DNA of 64,000 bases from positions 1,426,001 to 1,490,000 of the forward strand of contig JAGTJM010000001.1 of NCBI GenBank assembly GCA_020747015.1, read 5' to 3'. Within the stretch, counting starts at the first letter, position 1. Every line of letters begins with the position of its first letter. Position numbers and translations under genes: made by a program. Below the pieces are notes generated by a model, which did not search any database, was not told the origin of the DNA, and worked only from the letters and a program-made list of their open reading frames with translations. The stretch comes from Pyrenochaeta sp. MPI-SDFR-AT-0127. Its lineage: Eukaryota; Ascomycota; Dothideomycetes; Pleosporales; Cucurbitariaceae. Shown in pieces: positions 1 to 11,681 of the stretch.

Positions 1-1151
1 TCGCGTTCCAATGGGTCAACAAATACATCTCCGCATTTGGCGGTGATCCGGCCAAAGTCACTATCTGGGGTGAGTCCGCTGGCGCGTACTCCGTTGGCGA
101 CCATATCAATGCATTCAATGGCGATAATAAGGGGCTCTTCCGCGCTGCAATCCTAGAGAGTGGTGGCGCAGTTGGCCCGCCACTGAATGGAACGGAATGG
201 TACCAGCACCTTTACAATAACTTAACATTATCAGTCGGCTGTGAAGGCGCCGCAGATACGCTGCAATGTTTGCGCGATGTGCCATTTGAGACGATTGCGC
301 CATACGGTTACCAAGGCCTTGAATGGTTTCATGTCATTGATGGCTCCTTCATTCCCCGATATGGGCAAGAATCGCTCACATCTGGCAAATTCGCGAAGAT
401 TCCACTAATCCTTGGCACAAACACGGATGAAGGGTTTGGCGTCACTGGCGTAAACACGGATGAACAAGCCGTGAACCAACTTGTGCATTCGAAACGATGG
501 AACGTCGATGAGGCGCAGGCGAAGAAACTGCTGGAATTGTATCCAAACGATCCTACGCTGGGCTTGCCTTATGGATGGGGCAATCGTACATGGCCTGAGA
601 ATGGACTACAGTGGAAGCGGTATCAGAGTATTGCGACAGATTTGACGATGTACGCACCGAAGAGGTTGATGGCTGAGGAGATGAGCAAACATGTGGAGAA
701 TGTGTACTCATATCGATGGGATGCTCCCAAGTTCAACAGTACACCAAACAACATTGGCGTAAATCATTTTTCAGAGGTATGTATCATACTCACTATAAGG
801 TATGAGCCTGCATTCAGGGATTAATGGTACACAGATTCCTTTCGTTTTTGGCAACACCGAGCAGCGCATAACTCCACTGGGGAACAATACCGCGAATATC
901 AAACTTTCGCAACTTATTATGCGAATGTGGACCTCCTTCGCATATGATCTAGATCCAAATGACCATGGAGGTGTGTATACCCAGCGCAATACTTGCTATA
1001 GACTAACATCGTGGCAGTTCTTGATGTTCCTAGCTGGCCGCAATATAGGGAAGGACCTTCGAACTTCGTGTTCCGGACTGACAAAAGTTACATTGAGGAA
1101 GACAAGGACCGAAAGAATGGTGTCGCTTATATCAACAGTATCGTGCGATGA
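1..1151 (+). CDS. Type-B carboxylesterase/lipase, 3' part (5' end outside window)
   Basis: Alpha/beta-hydrolase of the carboxylesterase/lipase type-B family, hydrolysing ester bonds; many fungal members are secreted. The reading frame is open from base 3, and about 347 residues are visible. The nucleophile elbow GESAG sits near visible residue 22, the acidic region is GTNTDEGFG, and the histidine region NHFSE|IPFVFG is split by an intron. I place introns at 777-834 and 971-1017; both restore the conserved frame, and the last exon stops at 1151. The N-terminal half with the oxyanion loop and any signal peptide lies left of the window. Substrate cannot be told from sequence. The family call is firm and the splice sites are good. 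Confidence 0.88.
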
Positions 1152-1520
1152 GCGTGGAAACACGAAGCAACAAGTCACCTCCCAGTTACATTAGCACGAG
1201 ATAAGTACAGTGCAGTAGTTTTAATTAGAGCGCTATTGAAATATAAAATTAAGCACGAGGTTACTGATGCTTATGAACATGGAATATCTGAGCCTAAGAC
1301 GAAATATTGCACTAGCCGCTCTATCCTGTGGTTATGTATGATGGTAGATTCTATATAAAAAAATAACTCAACAGAAAGAGCCCAAAAGATGCAACTAGAT
1401 ATAATCGCAATGTAACCCCAAGACCCAGAGTATAAACACGGCTAATGTCAATGGGTGCGGACTACTAATTACACCCCTCTGTAGTCAAGCGTAAAGTTTA
1501 AGAGAACAAGTTTTGTATAT
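1152..1520. other. Intergenic, convergent 3' regions
   Basis: AT-rich spacer between two convergent genes. I see no coding signal; it probably holds both 3' UTRs. Confidence 0.6.
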
Positions 1521-3520
1521 TTATCTTCGCTCACTCTTAACATCATGTTGAGGTGCAAAAGGATCAAATGGGGCTACTTCCTCCTTGCCAAACATGCGCC
1601 TGAATCTCGTCTTGAGTCGCTGCCATGGTGTCATTTGCGAATTTTGAGCCATCTTGAAAGATAAGCATGAAATTTTAATGTCATTAAGGCGCTGCTCTTC
1701 TTCCCTCTTGAATTCATAGGCGCGATCTTTCAAGCTGTTCATGACATAATTTCGGAGCCGGGGCTTGGCAAAGGCAGCATCATTGTCGGGGTGAAGAATG
1801 AGGATATCCGGAATTCTGGATACTGAAAGACCGCTGTCCGTGACGCGGTGGTAGAGAAATGACTCTAGATCCTCGGCGCTGAAGTAAGGCTGTGCGGGGA
1901 TCTGGATGTATGTCCCTCGAATTGCGCGAATGATTCCAAAGTCCGACAACTTCCCCGATTTGTATTGGTCGAGCAGCTCACAGATGATACGTGCACGCTG
2001 CAGAAGGCGTTGCTCGCGGTAATTCCATGAGCGCTTGTATTCGGTCAAGTGAGCAGGTAACAGCCAGTCTTGCATGTCGAGTTCGTATGCATCGTAAACT
2101 CTATCAAACTGAGAGCGCGCGTTTGCACAATTGTAGCCTTGCCAGGTTTCTTGGTCATAGACTGTTGCTTCGACAAGGGTAAGAAGGTAGTCGTGTATGT
2201 TGCAGCTTTGAGACCTAATTGGCTGCAATGAGCAAGAAGAAATGTCGCGACTTGATTGATCTGGAATCTGAAGCATGGCGTGATGGCGGTTGTAACAAAC
2301 CTGCTTTGAGGAGCCATCAAAGTTGGCCCCTCTATCAAATTCATCGATAGAGACGCCTAGTCGAGCAATCGCCTTCGCCTGTGACATTGTAAGGATGCCT
2401 TCTTCACCCAGGCCCAAAACAAAGACTCTGAAATGTTCTGGTCTCAATATGTCATTGCGGGTCTCCGGGAAGAGCTGTGTGACAATCTCTTCATGGTCTT
2501 CAAGGGCCATGGCGCGACGATCCACGAGCGCGATATTGTCAGTAAACGCATTGAAGCGCGTTATCCAATTGTGTTCAACAATTCCACAGAGTGCCATATG
2601 AATACTTTTGCCGTTGATCATCAGAACCAAATCGTGGAGGCCGCCGGCTTTGAAAGTCGAGTGACAGTTGACCTGATTCATAATAGCCATGGCAGTCGGA
2701 CACCCATGAACAGCATCAAACGCAAGGTTCTTTATAAGTTGACGCCGCTGTGAGACAGAGCATGTATCCTTTGTAGGCACCGGTGGGCCGCGGCCATACT
2801 GAGGAGAGACATCTTTTGCACCATCCTGCTTGATCACGGGCTTCAAGGACTTCATCTTTTTGCCAATATTTTGTTGTGGCTTAATGGCGGCATGTCGCTG
2901 GTGAAGTATCTTCTCAGCAGCACGCATATCAGCCATTGCGCTGTCAAGTTCTGTTTGGTTCACAATTTCAGACGGTTGAGCCCCGTTATCCAGGACGATA
3001 CTGCCGACATATTTGTTTCTCGGCGGGGGCGTCGGTGTCAGAGGCTCAGGCCAAGGAATCATTGGCAGTGTCTCCGCCTTGTGTTTTGATGGCAATACAT
3101 GGTGTGCTGCGCTGGGCCCAGGAGTAGAGGCCAGGGATGGTGTAGAGCGCCTTGACTTGTGGGATGTTAGGCACCTGATCTCGAAATCGACATTACAACA
3201 CTAACCTGATCTTTACGTGACTGAAAAGATGTTTCACTGTGAGACGATTCAATAGTTGAGGACTCAGTGGACTTGTGTGCCAACACTCTGGAGCAGAAGG
3301 GGGTGGGAGCATTGCTCGTAGATCTGTTGTCACTCCAGCGGTGGGCGCTGAAGATCTTGCGAATCCCCGCAACTACACGCTTCGGATTGAGGCGGCTATG
3401 GCCTGCATCCGCTTTCAGTACAGGAACCTGGTTGCTGTTGTTGTTATTGTCGAGTGTCGTATGACTTTCATTGTGGCTCCGGCGATAGGGCCTCATTGAG
3501 GAGAAAGGCTGAAGACCCAT
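1521..3520 (-). CDS. Hypothetical protein, two exons, about 649 aa
   Basis: I do not recognise a family. The gene is read from an ATG at 3520, with an intron at 3205-3156 (donor GTTAGT, acceptor ACAAG) joining a 105-codon first exon to a long second exon ending at 1521. The first third is low complexity: a run of Asn/Ser, basic patches and a Pro-rich PLTPTPPPR stretch. The rest is a soluble, mixed-charge region with regularly spaced aromatic residues and no membrane segment or signal peptide. The middle contains a segment starting CSVSQRRQLIKNLAFDA that looks like a folded domain. The long uninterrupted frame and clean splice support a real gene. The start could also be the next ATG a few codons in. 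Function unknown. Confidence 0.65.
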
Positions 3521-4446
3521 ACTCGGTGGTGGTTTGGTATGCTAATAAAGCAGGGATTTTGAGATGATTTCGGAGATTGTTCAATAGGAGTAGAATTGCA
3601 GTTGTCGAGAATTGGAGCAGGGTTATCGAGCCAGGAGAATGCTATATAGTGGCAAGTGAATGCCAAGTGTCTGTTGCCCTGTCGACACCGCTCCGGCACG
3701 GTACTCATGGCAAACGGAGTTGCTTTAGTGAAAGTGAAAAGGAAGTGATGGAGTGAAAATGCACCCCCAAGGCGGGATATCTTCCACGCATTGCAAGATG
3801 AAGCAATTAGCCGCAGCAGAATCAATGGAAGCTCTACGGAATCAAATACGAGAACTTGGTAGCTTTAAGCTTGAGATGGTCGATCAGGGGTTGCAATGAT
3901 CTCGAGCAAGCTGCTGGTATCAAGGCCTTTCACACATCTTTCGCCTGTCATGTGAGGGCAAGAAAACCCAAAACTCGAACACTCCAGACTCCGCAGCAGC
4001 TCAGCCTTGACTAGCACGCCCAGATTCCCCTATCTTCGTGGAGAAGTCTTTGCAGTTTGTCTAGATTCGTGTGGTCATTCCTGGCTTGTGACAGCTTGAA
4101 TTGTGCTCAATTTCCATCGTAACGAAATGTGCTCGGCCAATACATGACGGAAAATCAAGTTGAACTGACCTTTATGTGTCTCCTGTAAAACATACCATTG
4201 GGGCATTTTAAAAGTCAAGAAGCAGAAAGTGCATATACAAAAGGAGAAGGTGACGTGGGTCAGAATGAGGTTCCGCCAAACGGTAAAGTATTGTTAAAAT
4301 AAAGCTTCCAACATTCCCAATAACTCCGACGCTTGCTTAAACAAGCTAGAGGAGGCCATACTCCCACTGGACAGCTTGTGCAGTACTTGCAGCACTCTAA
4401 CCTCGAATGCCACCAATCCGTAAGATATAGGGAAAGCGCACCTCGC
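3521..4446. other. Intergenic, no gene seen
   Basis: Holds the promoter of the hypothetical gene to its left and the 3' flank of the E2 gene to its right. Short frames only, none with coding character. Confidence 0.5.
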
Positions 4447-5398
4447 TCATAGGAATTTCTTCAGAACCATGAACAGGAGTGCTGCTACAACGCCATAGAT
4501 GCAAGTATCGATCAAGGCCAAAGATCGATCTGGGCTGGGTTGTACAAGCTGTTGTACTTGTGTCGCCGGTATCGGTCTCAAAGGCTTTGATGGGGGTATC
4601 CGTTTGATAACAGGTGCTGAAGGCGAATGTGAAGTTGCTGCGACAGCAGCCGATGATGATGATGATGATGACGTTGGCTCTAGCGTTGACGAATCTGCAG
4701 CTCTTCCTTTGCCTTTGTCCACCTTTTGAGCCACTCCACCATCCTTTTCCCGCAGTTCGTCCCGATATGCGAGTCTCAACTCTTCGGGTATTTCCTCCTC
4801 TTTCCGCTTGCCTTCTTTCTCCTCAACTTCCTTGACAAGCGTTTCTCTTTCTGTCATGATATCCGCATTGCTCTTTGCACAACCCGCACAGGTCCAAGCC
4901 CCGCTATCCTTGGCCATTCTCTCCCGGGCGTCTTTGCTACACTCGATGCCTCCAAGTTGTCCCTTTGCATCGGTATCCATGAAACTTCGTATGGCGACCA
5001 GCGCAGTGCGCAAACCCCATGCAGGCTGCCATGTCTCTTCATGGTGCCCTGATATGCTCAGACAAATCTCGCGGTTAACCTCGAAGCGTCCAGTCGGAGT
5101 GAGGAAGCGGAATGATGGCGGGCGAAGGGGGTACTGTGGTGGGAGTATTATGCGGCCATGGTAAATGCCGCCGGCGTAAGCAGAGGGAGAAGGTGGCCCC
5201 CGGATTGTGAAGTGCCACTCAAATAGATTTGTTTCTAGGGTTCAGCATGATAGTCTGAGGAGGGAGAGGTGGAGAGCTCGGAAGCTTCCTTTACTACGAC
5301 ACGTCAGGAATGCAGTCTGCAAGGGAGCAAGGAGAAGGCAGCTTACATATGCGCTTGATGGTCGGGTTCTTTGTGTTGAACTGGCCCCGAGTCGACAT
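4447..5398 (-). CDS. UBC6-like tail-anchored ubiquitin-conjugating enzyme E2, with an apparent 1-bp frameshift
   Basis: ER-associated E2 of the UBC6/UBE2J family, acting in degradation of misfolded membrane proteins. Exon 1 runs 5398-5347 (MSTRGQFNTKNPTIKRI), intron 5346-5294, then exon 2 to 4447. The E2 core shows NREICLSISGHHEETW with the catalytic Cys and lacks the usual HPN motif, as in this family. A Ser-rich linker partly coded by a (GAT)n tract and a hydrophobic C-terminal tail ending LLFMVLKKFL give the tail anchor. At 5240-5235 the frame reads CCC then TAG, and the conserved frame resumes one base off. One extra C there would give exactly 300 codons (299 aa). No GT donor exists nearby to allow an intron. 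This is either a homopolymer sequencing error or a true lesion. The family call is firm. Confidence 0.85.
4652..4670. repeat. (GAT)n microsatellite in coding sequence
   Basis: Six GAT units on the plus strand, read on the minus strand as a run of Ser codons in the linker between the E2 domain and the membrane anchor. Length variation here would be tolerated in frame. Confidence 0.85.
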
Positions 5399-6183
5399 GT
5401 TTGTGGCTGCTGGATGGAGAGTGCGCCTGCAAACAGCGTGGCTGCAGACGGTGGAGGAGAAGGGGTGAGGGCCTAGGATCTCAGGTTACTTGCGACACAG
5501 TTGTTTAGTCGGTACTCTTCCGGAACTGGAACGTTGACGTTGACGTTGCGATTGCGCATTTGGCAATCCCCGCCTGCCGTAGCAGGTGATCTACTCCACT
5601 CCACTTCAGCCTCGTCATCGTCCCGCTCGCATAGATCTCCTGGCTGAGAGAAATGGCAGAGGAGGCAGGTCTTGATGGCCATGGCTAAAAATAGATTACT
5701 TATCATGGCAAGCTGTGCCCTGAGAATAGTACGATCTCGTCGTCTATCCCGTTCGCACATGTTCCCGTTCATGTTACTACTACAACTTTTGTAAAAGCGT
5801 GCCAAACGACTGGTGACATGTAAATGAAGGGAGTTATGATCACAGAATATCTCAGAAAGAGTCCACAAACAGAAAGCGACCATAGGATGGCTTTGATATA
5901 TCCTTCGATAGAATACCACCGATTGATCTTCGCAAGTCAAGTATTGTGATTTTGGTCGCTCGACATTGTAGTAAAAGGTGAAGCAAGATCATTTGGAATT
6001 TGATGAATTCGCTATGGGTGACGCGCTCAAGGTGCTCTAGGGGTATCTCTTATATATACGCTCCGCCATGCAATGAGACAGCAGCTCTACAACGGCATTA
6101 CCTCTTTATAACACTCGCCAGGTCCAACAAGATTAATTGCGCCGCACCATGCCAAAGGAGACAAAAAGCAGGTTTGAACACGC
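5399..6183. other. Intergenic, promoter of the E2 gene
   Basis: Contains a 155-codon minus frame (5940-5473) without family features or coding character, which I do not call. Otherwise nothing seen. Confidence 0.5.
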
Positions 6184-7445
6184 TTACTGAAGTTTGAGCA
6201 AGGCAACACACGCCAGACAGCCCAAGGCCACAAGCGTACCAGTAACTTCTGGCTTCCGAAGAAAGGTGGTGACTGGGTCACTTGAAATGGCCATGTGATC
6301 TGCTTTGATTCCATTCAAGGCCCCGGCTGTCAGGAGTGCCTGCTTTTCGCTCACAGCCTCCTCCTGTTTCTCAGCATCTGCAGTGGCTCCATCTTTGGAG
6401 GCATTGGTCCCCACCATTTCATCCAATTCTTCCACCAGGGTTGCAGACAGCTGAAATATGTTCTTCGCCTCCTCGATGATATCGACCCGCTCGTCAGACG
6501 TGAAAAGTGTCTCTGCAGCTACCAGCTGTGCTTTGAACTCGGCCTTGATATCCTCTCCATCGTGTGGTCCAGTGAAATGCCAAAACGATAGCCCCCTCTC
6601 GTCCAACCCCCGGCTGCCTCTTTCCGACTCATCTGCAGCTGAGGGCCAAAATCCAGCTGGCGCCCCCAATAGTCCCCCTCTTATCCACCGTCCACCCGAG
6701 AATATTGCCATGTAGAAACACCATGCATAGCTCACCAGTGTCCACGGCTTCTCATTCACGCTTTTTCGGATATGTGTGCAGAAATTTGCGACCTTGTCCC
6801 CAGGATACTTTGCCAATAGAACTTCCAGATCTGTCGGGTGAAGGCCAAGCAGGTACTCCAAGTCTCTCTTCAGCCGGCCTGAGCGTATCAAACCGCGCGG
6901 TCGCAAGGTTTGGAGGAACAAGGCGAGTTGTGGGGATGGTGGCGTGGGAGCACCGAGTGTGGAGGTAAAGAGGGAGGGCGCATCGTAGGGGTTTACGAGA
7001 AGGTATGAGAGGAGTGGCGAAGTGGGGGCGGATGGCACGTCTGTGTCGTTGAACTGAGGATAGGTCGAGTTGGAGAGCGGGGAAGTTGGTCGACCCGTTG
7101 GAGACGTGTGGTCGCGCACAAGGTCAGCCCAGAGCGACTCGAAAGTCAGGAAGACGTGGGCAAAATGTAGAAGGCCGGTCGCGTAGAGGGTGGGGTCGGT
7201 AGTGTTTGGCGGGAGAGCGAGGGGCAGGCGAGATGTTATCAGACGGTTGAGGGCTGTATGGAGGGTTCTGTGCGCAGTGGTCAGTCAGTATGTCTCTGCT
7301 TCCCGACTCTGGGACATTGTCAAAGGGATGGGCGAGGGGAAGCATACCGTGTCGCTGTGTTGATTTCGCCTGATAAAGATACGGGCAGCCGTGGCGCACC
7401 ATCGCTCTCCACCTCGCGCGCCGAAACCTCTTGTTTTTCCAACAT
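6184..7445 (-). CDS. Heme oxygenase-like protein with C-terminal membrane anchor
   Basis: Predicted all-helical heme-oxygenase superfamily protein of 393 aa, two exons: 7445-7348, intron 7347-7268, then 7267-6184. The first helix carries INTATRTLHTALN with a His at the position of the proximal heme ligand. The distal-helix region has a SGG pair in MAIFSGGRWIRGG, resembling the LSGG of heme oxygenases. After a charged linker rich in Glu and Lys the protein ends in a hydrophobic segment (GTLVALGCLACVALLKLQ), fitting a tail anchor in the ER or mitochondrial membrane. Family members open heme to biliverdin, iron and CO, but divergence is high, so catalysis is inferred. It could instead be a non-catalytic relative. 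The conserved His and Gly pair argue for heme binding. Confidence 0.78.
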
Positions 7446-8060
7446 GGTTTGGAGCTTCTTCTCTGCAGTAGCACGCCGTGTACAACAAAACGGTGCCACT
7501 GTCAAAACGGTTGGGAATACCGCAAGCCTTAAACCAGCGGCCCAGCGCACGCGCAAACCCCACGCGCACAGCTGCCTAGTGATCAGGCTCGTATCAAAAG
7601 CACGCGACGCCTGCAGTCAGGCGAGAAACGAAGGTTGGGGGCAGTGGGGTGTGCCATGGTCGCCGCGGCGGCGGCATCACGCATTGGGGATTTCGAGGCA
7701 GGCCCCATGTGTGGCGTTGAATGATGCAATGGCCGAGGCGCCACGGGATGTGCAGGGATCAAAGCAAGAGAGACAGGGCCAGGCAGGTGACATGCGACGC
7801 AGGGCAGCACCGGGATTGTGAAGGGAAGGGTAGGGTACAATGGTAGAACAGGGTAAGGATGAAATGCAGAGACGAAGGAGAAAAGACGTGAGATGACGAT
7901 CATATGGGTCCCTGACATGGGCTCTGTGGATTTGCTCCTGTACGATACGTGGGTACCGCCGAGCGTGACACAGATCGTCGTGATCCCTGCAAGAGGCACT
8001 GCAGGCAGGCAACAAGAGTGATCAAAAAGGTTTTGTGTCTGATCAAGTAACAGGTCAAGT
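7446..8060. other. Intergenic, promoter of the heme-oxygenase-like gene
   Basis: GC-richer stretch with overlapping short frames on both strands (for example 7258-7821 plus and 8206-7583 minus) that show no domain and are not called. Confidence 0.5.
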
Positions 8061-9110
8061 TCACAGCAACAGGCTGCCCGCTTGTACATCCATATCCTCG
8101 CTACGAGTCGTAATCCTATACCACCAGTCGCTATCTGCCACCTTTGAAATAGCCACTTCTGGCCCCAACTCGTAGACAACCATGAATAGCGCAAAAAATA
8201 CTGCAAACGCCTGGTCCACCTCCCCTATACTTTGAGGCGCGCAGGGCATAAAGTAGCAGCTCTCCTGGAAGACTTCTCCGCTCGTCGCCATGAGCCGGAT
8301 GAAATAGCGCGTGATGCCGTATAGCTGGACAAGGAACGACAATCCAAAAAGTATTGCAATCGCTCTCTTCACCAGTCTGAGTGCTGCTGGCCCCAATGGT
8401 TGGTGAAGCATAAAGAGCCTAGAGATCATCAAGCCTACCAGGCAATGAATGATCAGGCCTTGCGCCGCCATTAGGGATGATGTGAGAAGCAGCACAACGT
8501 GGTGCTGTTCGGGCGTGATGCCATCAAAATACAGTGCTGGAATCAACGAGTCTACTGTACTCCCCGTTTGTTCGCTGCTCTTCAAGAAGTTCTTGTTCAA
8601 GAAACTGAGGATTAGAAGCGAGGGAAGATCCAGGCCACACAAGAGGATCCTAATCCGACGTCTAATATCCGCTGGACTTGGCGACTGAGGCCTTTCTCTT
8701 CTGTTCTCATAGAAACAGAATAAAAGTTGCGCCACGCCATGAAATTGACCCCAGAATGTGACTGCGAAGGCTGCAGCCATACGACCTCTTCTGCCATTGC
8801 TCATCGGTGTTTCTCCAGATAAGCTGAGCGCTTGACGGTACAGATCAAATGAGGCCCAGCTTGTGTACAACATATGCCCGATATGATGAACATTGTGTGT
8901 GTAGTCGCCTCGGATGACCGCAACCCATGATGCGAGCAGAGTAAGGTACCAGGCTGTCCAGGCACCAGGCCCATAGAAACCGCTGACTTGGTCAATACCC
9001 ATGAGGTTGCCCATGCTAACTGAACTCAGGAGACGCTTCAGAAAGTAAGATGTCCTGCAAACTTCGAAAGATGGTTCTGCAGAGTTGGAATTGTAGATGG
9101 TCTGGGGCAA
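8061..9110 (-). CDS. Multipass membrane protein, fungal, function unknown
   Basis: Single-exon frame of 349 aa. I count six or seven hydrophobic segments, roughly at residues 50-70, 110-133, 153-172, 200-230, 243-265 and 293-315, separated by short basic or acidic loops. There is no cleavable signal peptide, ABC, MFS or GPCR signature I can name. The His-rich loop YTHNVHHIGHM between the first segments is a distinct feature and could bind metal, but this is speculation. Length and absence of stops in a membrane-protein composition make it a credible gene. Related proteins appear to be lineage-restricted fungal hypotheticals, as far as I can tell. Confidence 0.72.
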   Translation of the reverse strand: MPQTIYNSNSAEPSFEVCRTSYFLKRLLSSVSMGNLMGIDQVSGFYGPGAWTAWYLTLLASWVAVIRGDYTHNVHHIGHMLYTSWASFDLYRQALSLSGETPMSNGRRGRMAAAFAVTFWGQFHGVAQLLFCFYENRRERPQSPSPADIRRRIRILLCGLDLPSLLILSFLNKNFLKSSEQTGSTVDSLIPALYFDGITPEQHHVVLLLTSSLMAAQGLIIHCLVGLMISRLFMLHQPLGPAALRLVKRAIAILFGLSFLVQLYGITRYFIRLMATSGEVFQESCYFMPCAPQSIGEVDQAFAVFFALFMVVYELGPEVAISKVADSDWWYRITTRSEDMDVQAGSLLL

Positions 9111-10473
9111 TGTTGACGCCTTGAGCTCAGAGGCTTTTGGTATTTAATAAAGACATTCAATGCAATGCCTTGTTTCAGTTCTGGATACACTGTGTGGCTA
9201 TGCTAACAATTAATATGGCTCATTGGGTTGGCAGGGCGCTTAAGAGCACCTCTGAAACAATGCACAGCTCGATGTTTATGCCCAATCATGTAGCGTGCGC
9301 TTTGGACGTTTTGCAGTTGCCGGAAGACGTCGATTGCAGCCAAATTCACGTAAATGATGTTGGGGCAGACAATTCATGGTAATTCTTCGATGCTCAATTG
9401 CAAAGAAAATTCAAGCCAGGAGGTGAGCAACGCCGGGAATCAGCCAGCTCGCACGTCATTGCCGTGGGTATCAGGAATCATAGCAATAACGAGAGGATCA
9501 GACTCTGCTGGCACAATGTCCAGAGGCAGAGTCCTCCAATGTAATTCTCTTCCGTTGCTAGTTTTAGGTGTGCCTTTGATTAAAACTAGGCGAAAGCTAT
9601 GCCAATCCAGTTCTTGTTTTCAGCTTCATTGCGTCCGCGCCTAAACCATTTGGCCAAACCTTATTCAGATCGCTATAGCCCTGCAATGTTCACTGTACCC
9701 CATCTCATGGGATCGTTCTGTTTCACAGTGACTGTTGTGCCCATCTCCTCCGCCGCAGTTAATAAACAATGTTCATACCCGAGTTCGACAAGGTGTGTTG
9801 TGATTTTCAAATCATCACCTACGCCTGCTTGAAATTGTCAAATCACAAAAAAACACGCATATGAATTAAATCTGTTTGGCCCCTTTTTTCAATCAACCCC
9901 AATGCCTCGTGTCAGTATTGCCTTATTGGGAAACGGTACTTAAAAGAGTTTCCAACAGCCTGGATAAGAAGATGCCTCGTCAATCAGACCCGGGAAGGAC
10001 CAGAGGTTGCATTCATAGTTGACATCTCAATCTCTAATTCAGACCTTTGTCTACTTAAACCATACCATGTACGTGCTAAATTCAACATCATGGATTGCTC
10101 ACCTCTAGAAGTCGGGGTTCCAGAATTAAAGCCACAGTCTCAAGTCAATATCAAGATTAGGCAAGCTTGTGTTGGTGTTTTGCTGCTGCTAGCGACTGCA
10201 ACGGGATTATATTGTAGATTTTAAATGCTTAGAAAGTATACAAGTCGTAGCCTTTCATCGGAAATCAATAGAGACGAGGAAATGTGATGATAATGCTTGG
10301 GTGACTGTTCAGTTGAAGTGTACACAGTGTATTGAAATGTAGTCTATACGTCTACAAAACTAATAACTCGAATTCAAGAAGAGTACATGCAAGCGAACAG
10401 ATCTAAACAAGGCACAAAATTTACCCTACACTTCTAAAGCCTTCATTGTAAGCGTTTGTGGACGCAAATCCCT
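9111..10473. other. Gene-poor intergenic region
   Basis: 1.36 kb with only short frames. No domain, repeat or RNA gene recognised. It holds the promoter of the membrane-protein gene on its left and the 3' flank of the secreted-protein gene on its right. Confidence 0.5.
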
Positions 10474-11681
10474 TCAATCGCACGTAAAGCCACAATCCAT
10501 TTGTCTGCTTCCATTGTCATAGTCTCCAAACTTGCATCTCCCTTTGTCATTCGAGTCCCAGGACTGGCTTCCGTAAGCAAAACTTACTGGGTCCGCATCG
10601 ACACCGCCAGTCTTGATCTCAAGCGTCCATGGTAGCTTGCTTGTCAGGCTGAGCGTAGGTCCAACCTTCCCGCTTGTACCTCCAATCTTGTTCTCATTGG
10701 CGTCATTGAGAGATGCTTCGAGCGAGTAGGCGTCCTTGGAAGGGTCGGGCTTCTGATACTGGATAACGTGCACACCACACCAGCCAGGTCGGTAGCCTTT
10801 GTCGTTGTTAGGGGCATTCGAGTCAAGGCCGCCTCCTCCCTTGCCAATCTTTGGCACACCGCACTCCCACTTCTTCGTTCGAGACGTGCTAATGTATCCA
10901 TTACCAAAGTCACTGTCGCAGATAGCGTTAGTAAGTCCATTCTGAGCAAGAAGAAGGGCAAATAAAGTAACCCACCCCCAATGGCAAATGTATGGTCCAT
11001 CACCGCAATCTCTGAATGGACTAGCGCCATTCTTCTCACATCGGTTGTGCTTGTCCCGCTCCTCTGCCAAATCATTGACTGGGAATTCCTTCCAGTCGCC
11101 GACGTACTTGAGCTGCAGGATTGGAGTCGTGAGACCTTCTCCCTGGCCCTTGCCGTCTTTTTCAGTGAAGGTAATGCTAAAGTCGCCGATGCGAGGGTCT
11201 GTGAAGAACTGGCGCCCACCTGGTCCCCAGGTTAGAGTGCTTAATTCAACACCTTTGGGTTTTATAACCTACCGACATAGCACACGTTCCAGCCCGCGCC
11301 ATCGGGAAAGTAATCCTTGGTACCTGAATGCTGTCAGTCTTTTGGTCTTGGAGTGAATTAGACGATCCTATGTACCATCATCGCACGTTACAGATGCCTT
11401 GCAATTTCCTCCGTCCTTGGTCTCCATGTAAACTTTGCACATTTGTGGGTGCTTTCCAATGTCCCTATGTCACGTTAGCTTGGCTAATTCACCAGTGATG
11501 AGTAATGGGTTGCGCACCAACTCGTTTCTGCTTCTGGGAAAAATGTTCCAAATAGTTCAAGCAAGGACTTGAGGATATCTGCTTTACCCCGAGTTACGAG
11601 GTCCAGAGTTGGAGCGGCCTGGCTTTGATGGCCATAGAACAGTATGGCAGCTGCAGCCGCAACAATGCCCGTAGTCTTCAT
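10474..11681 (-). CDS. Secreted cysteine-rich protein, five exons, about 328 aa
   Basis: Signal peptide MKTTGIVAAAAAILFYG followed by a mature chain with twelve Cys, an even number that suits disulfide bonding. Exons: 11681-11518, 11464-11376, 11323-11273, 11219-10976 and 10912-10474. All introns are GT-AG and 45-63 bp. The last intron (10975-10913) contains the branch site TTACTAACG and is a multiple of three with no stop, so the unspliced frame is also open. The mature protein is Gly/Asp-rich, ends in CGFTCD, and has short repeats of the form WNVCYVG and WECGVP. I cannot assign a family; it may be an extracellular effector-like or wall-associated protein. It stands alone, with gene-poor DNA on both sides, a common setting for effector candidates. 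Confidence 0.72.

Noticed and set aside
5473..5940. 155-codon minus frame upstream of the E2 gene
   Set aside because: No family features and composition unlike neighbouring coding sequence; it sits in the promoter of the E2 gene.
7258..8206. Several overlapping frames on both strands (187 to 207 codons)
   Set aside because: They overlap the heme-oxygenase-like exon and its promoter or each other, and lack conserved motifs; GC-driven open frames.
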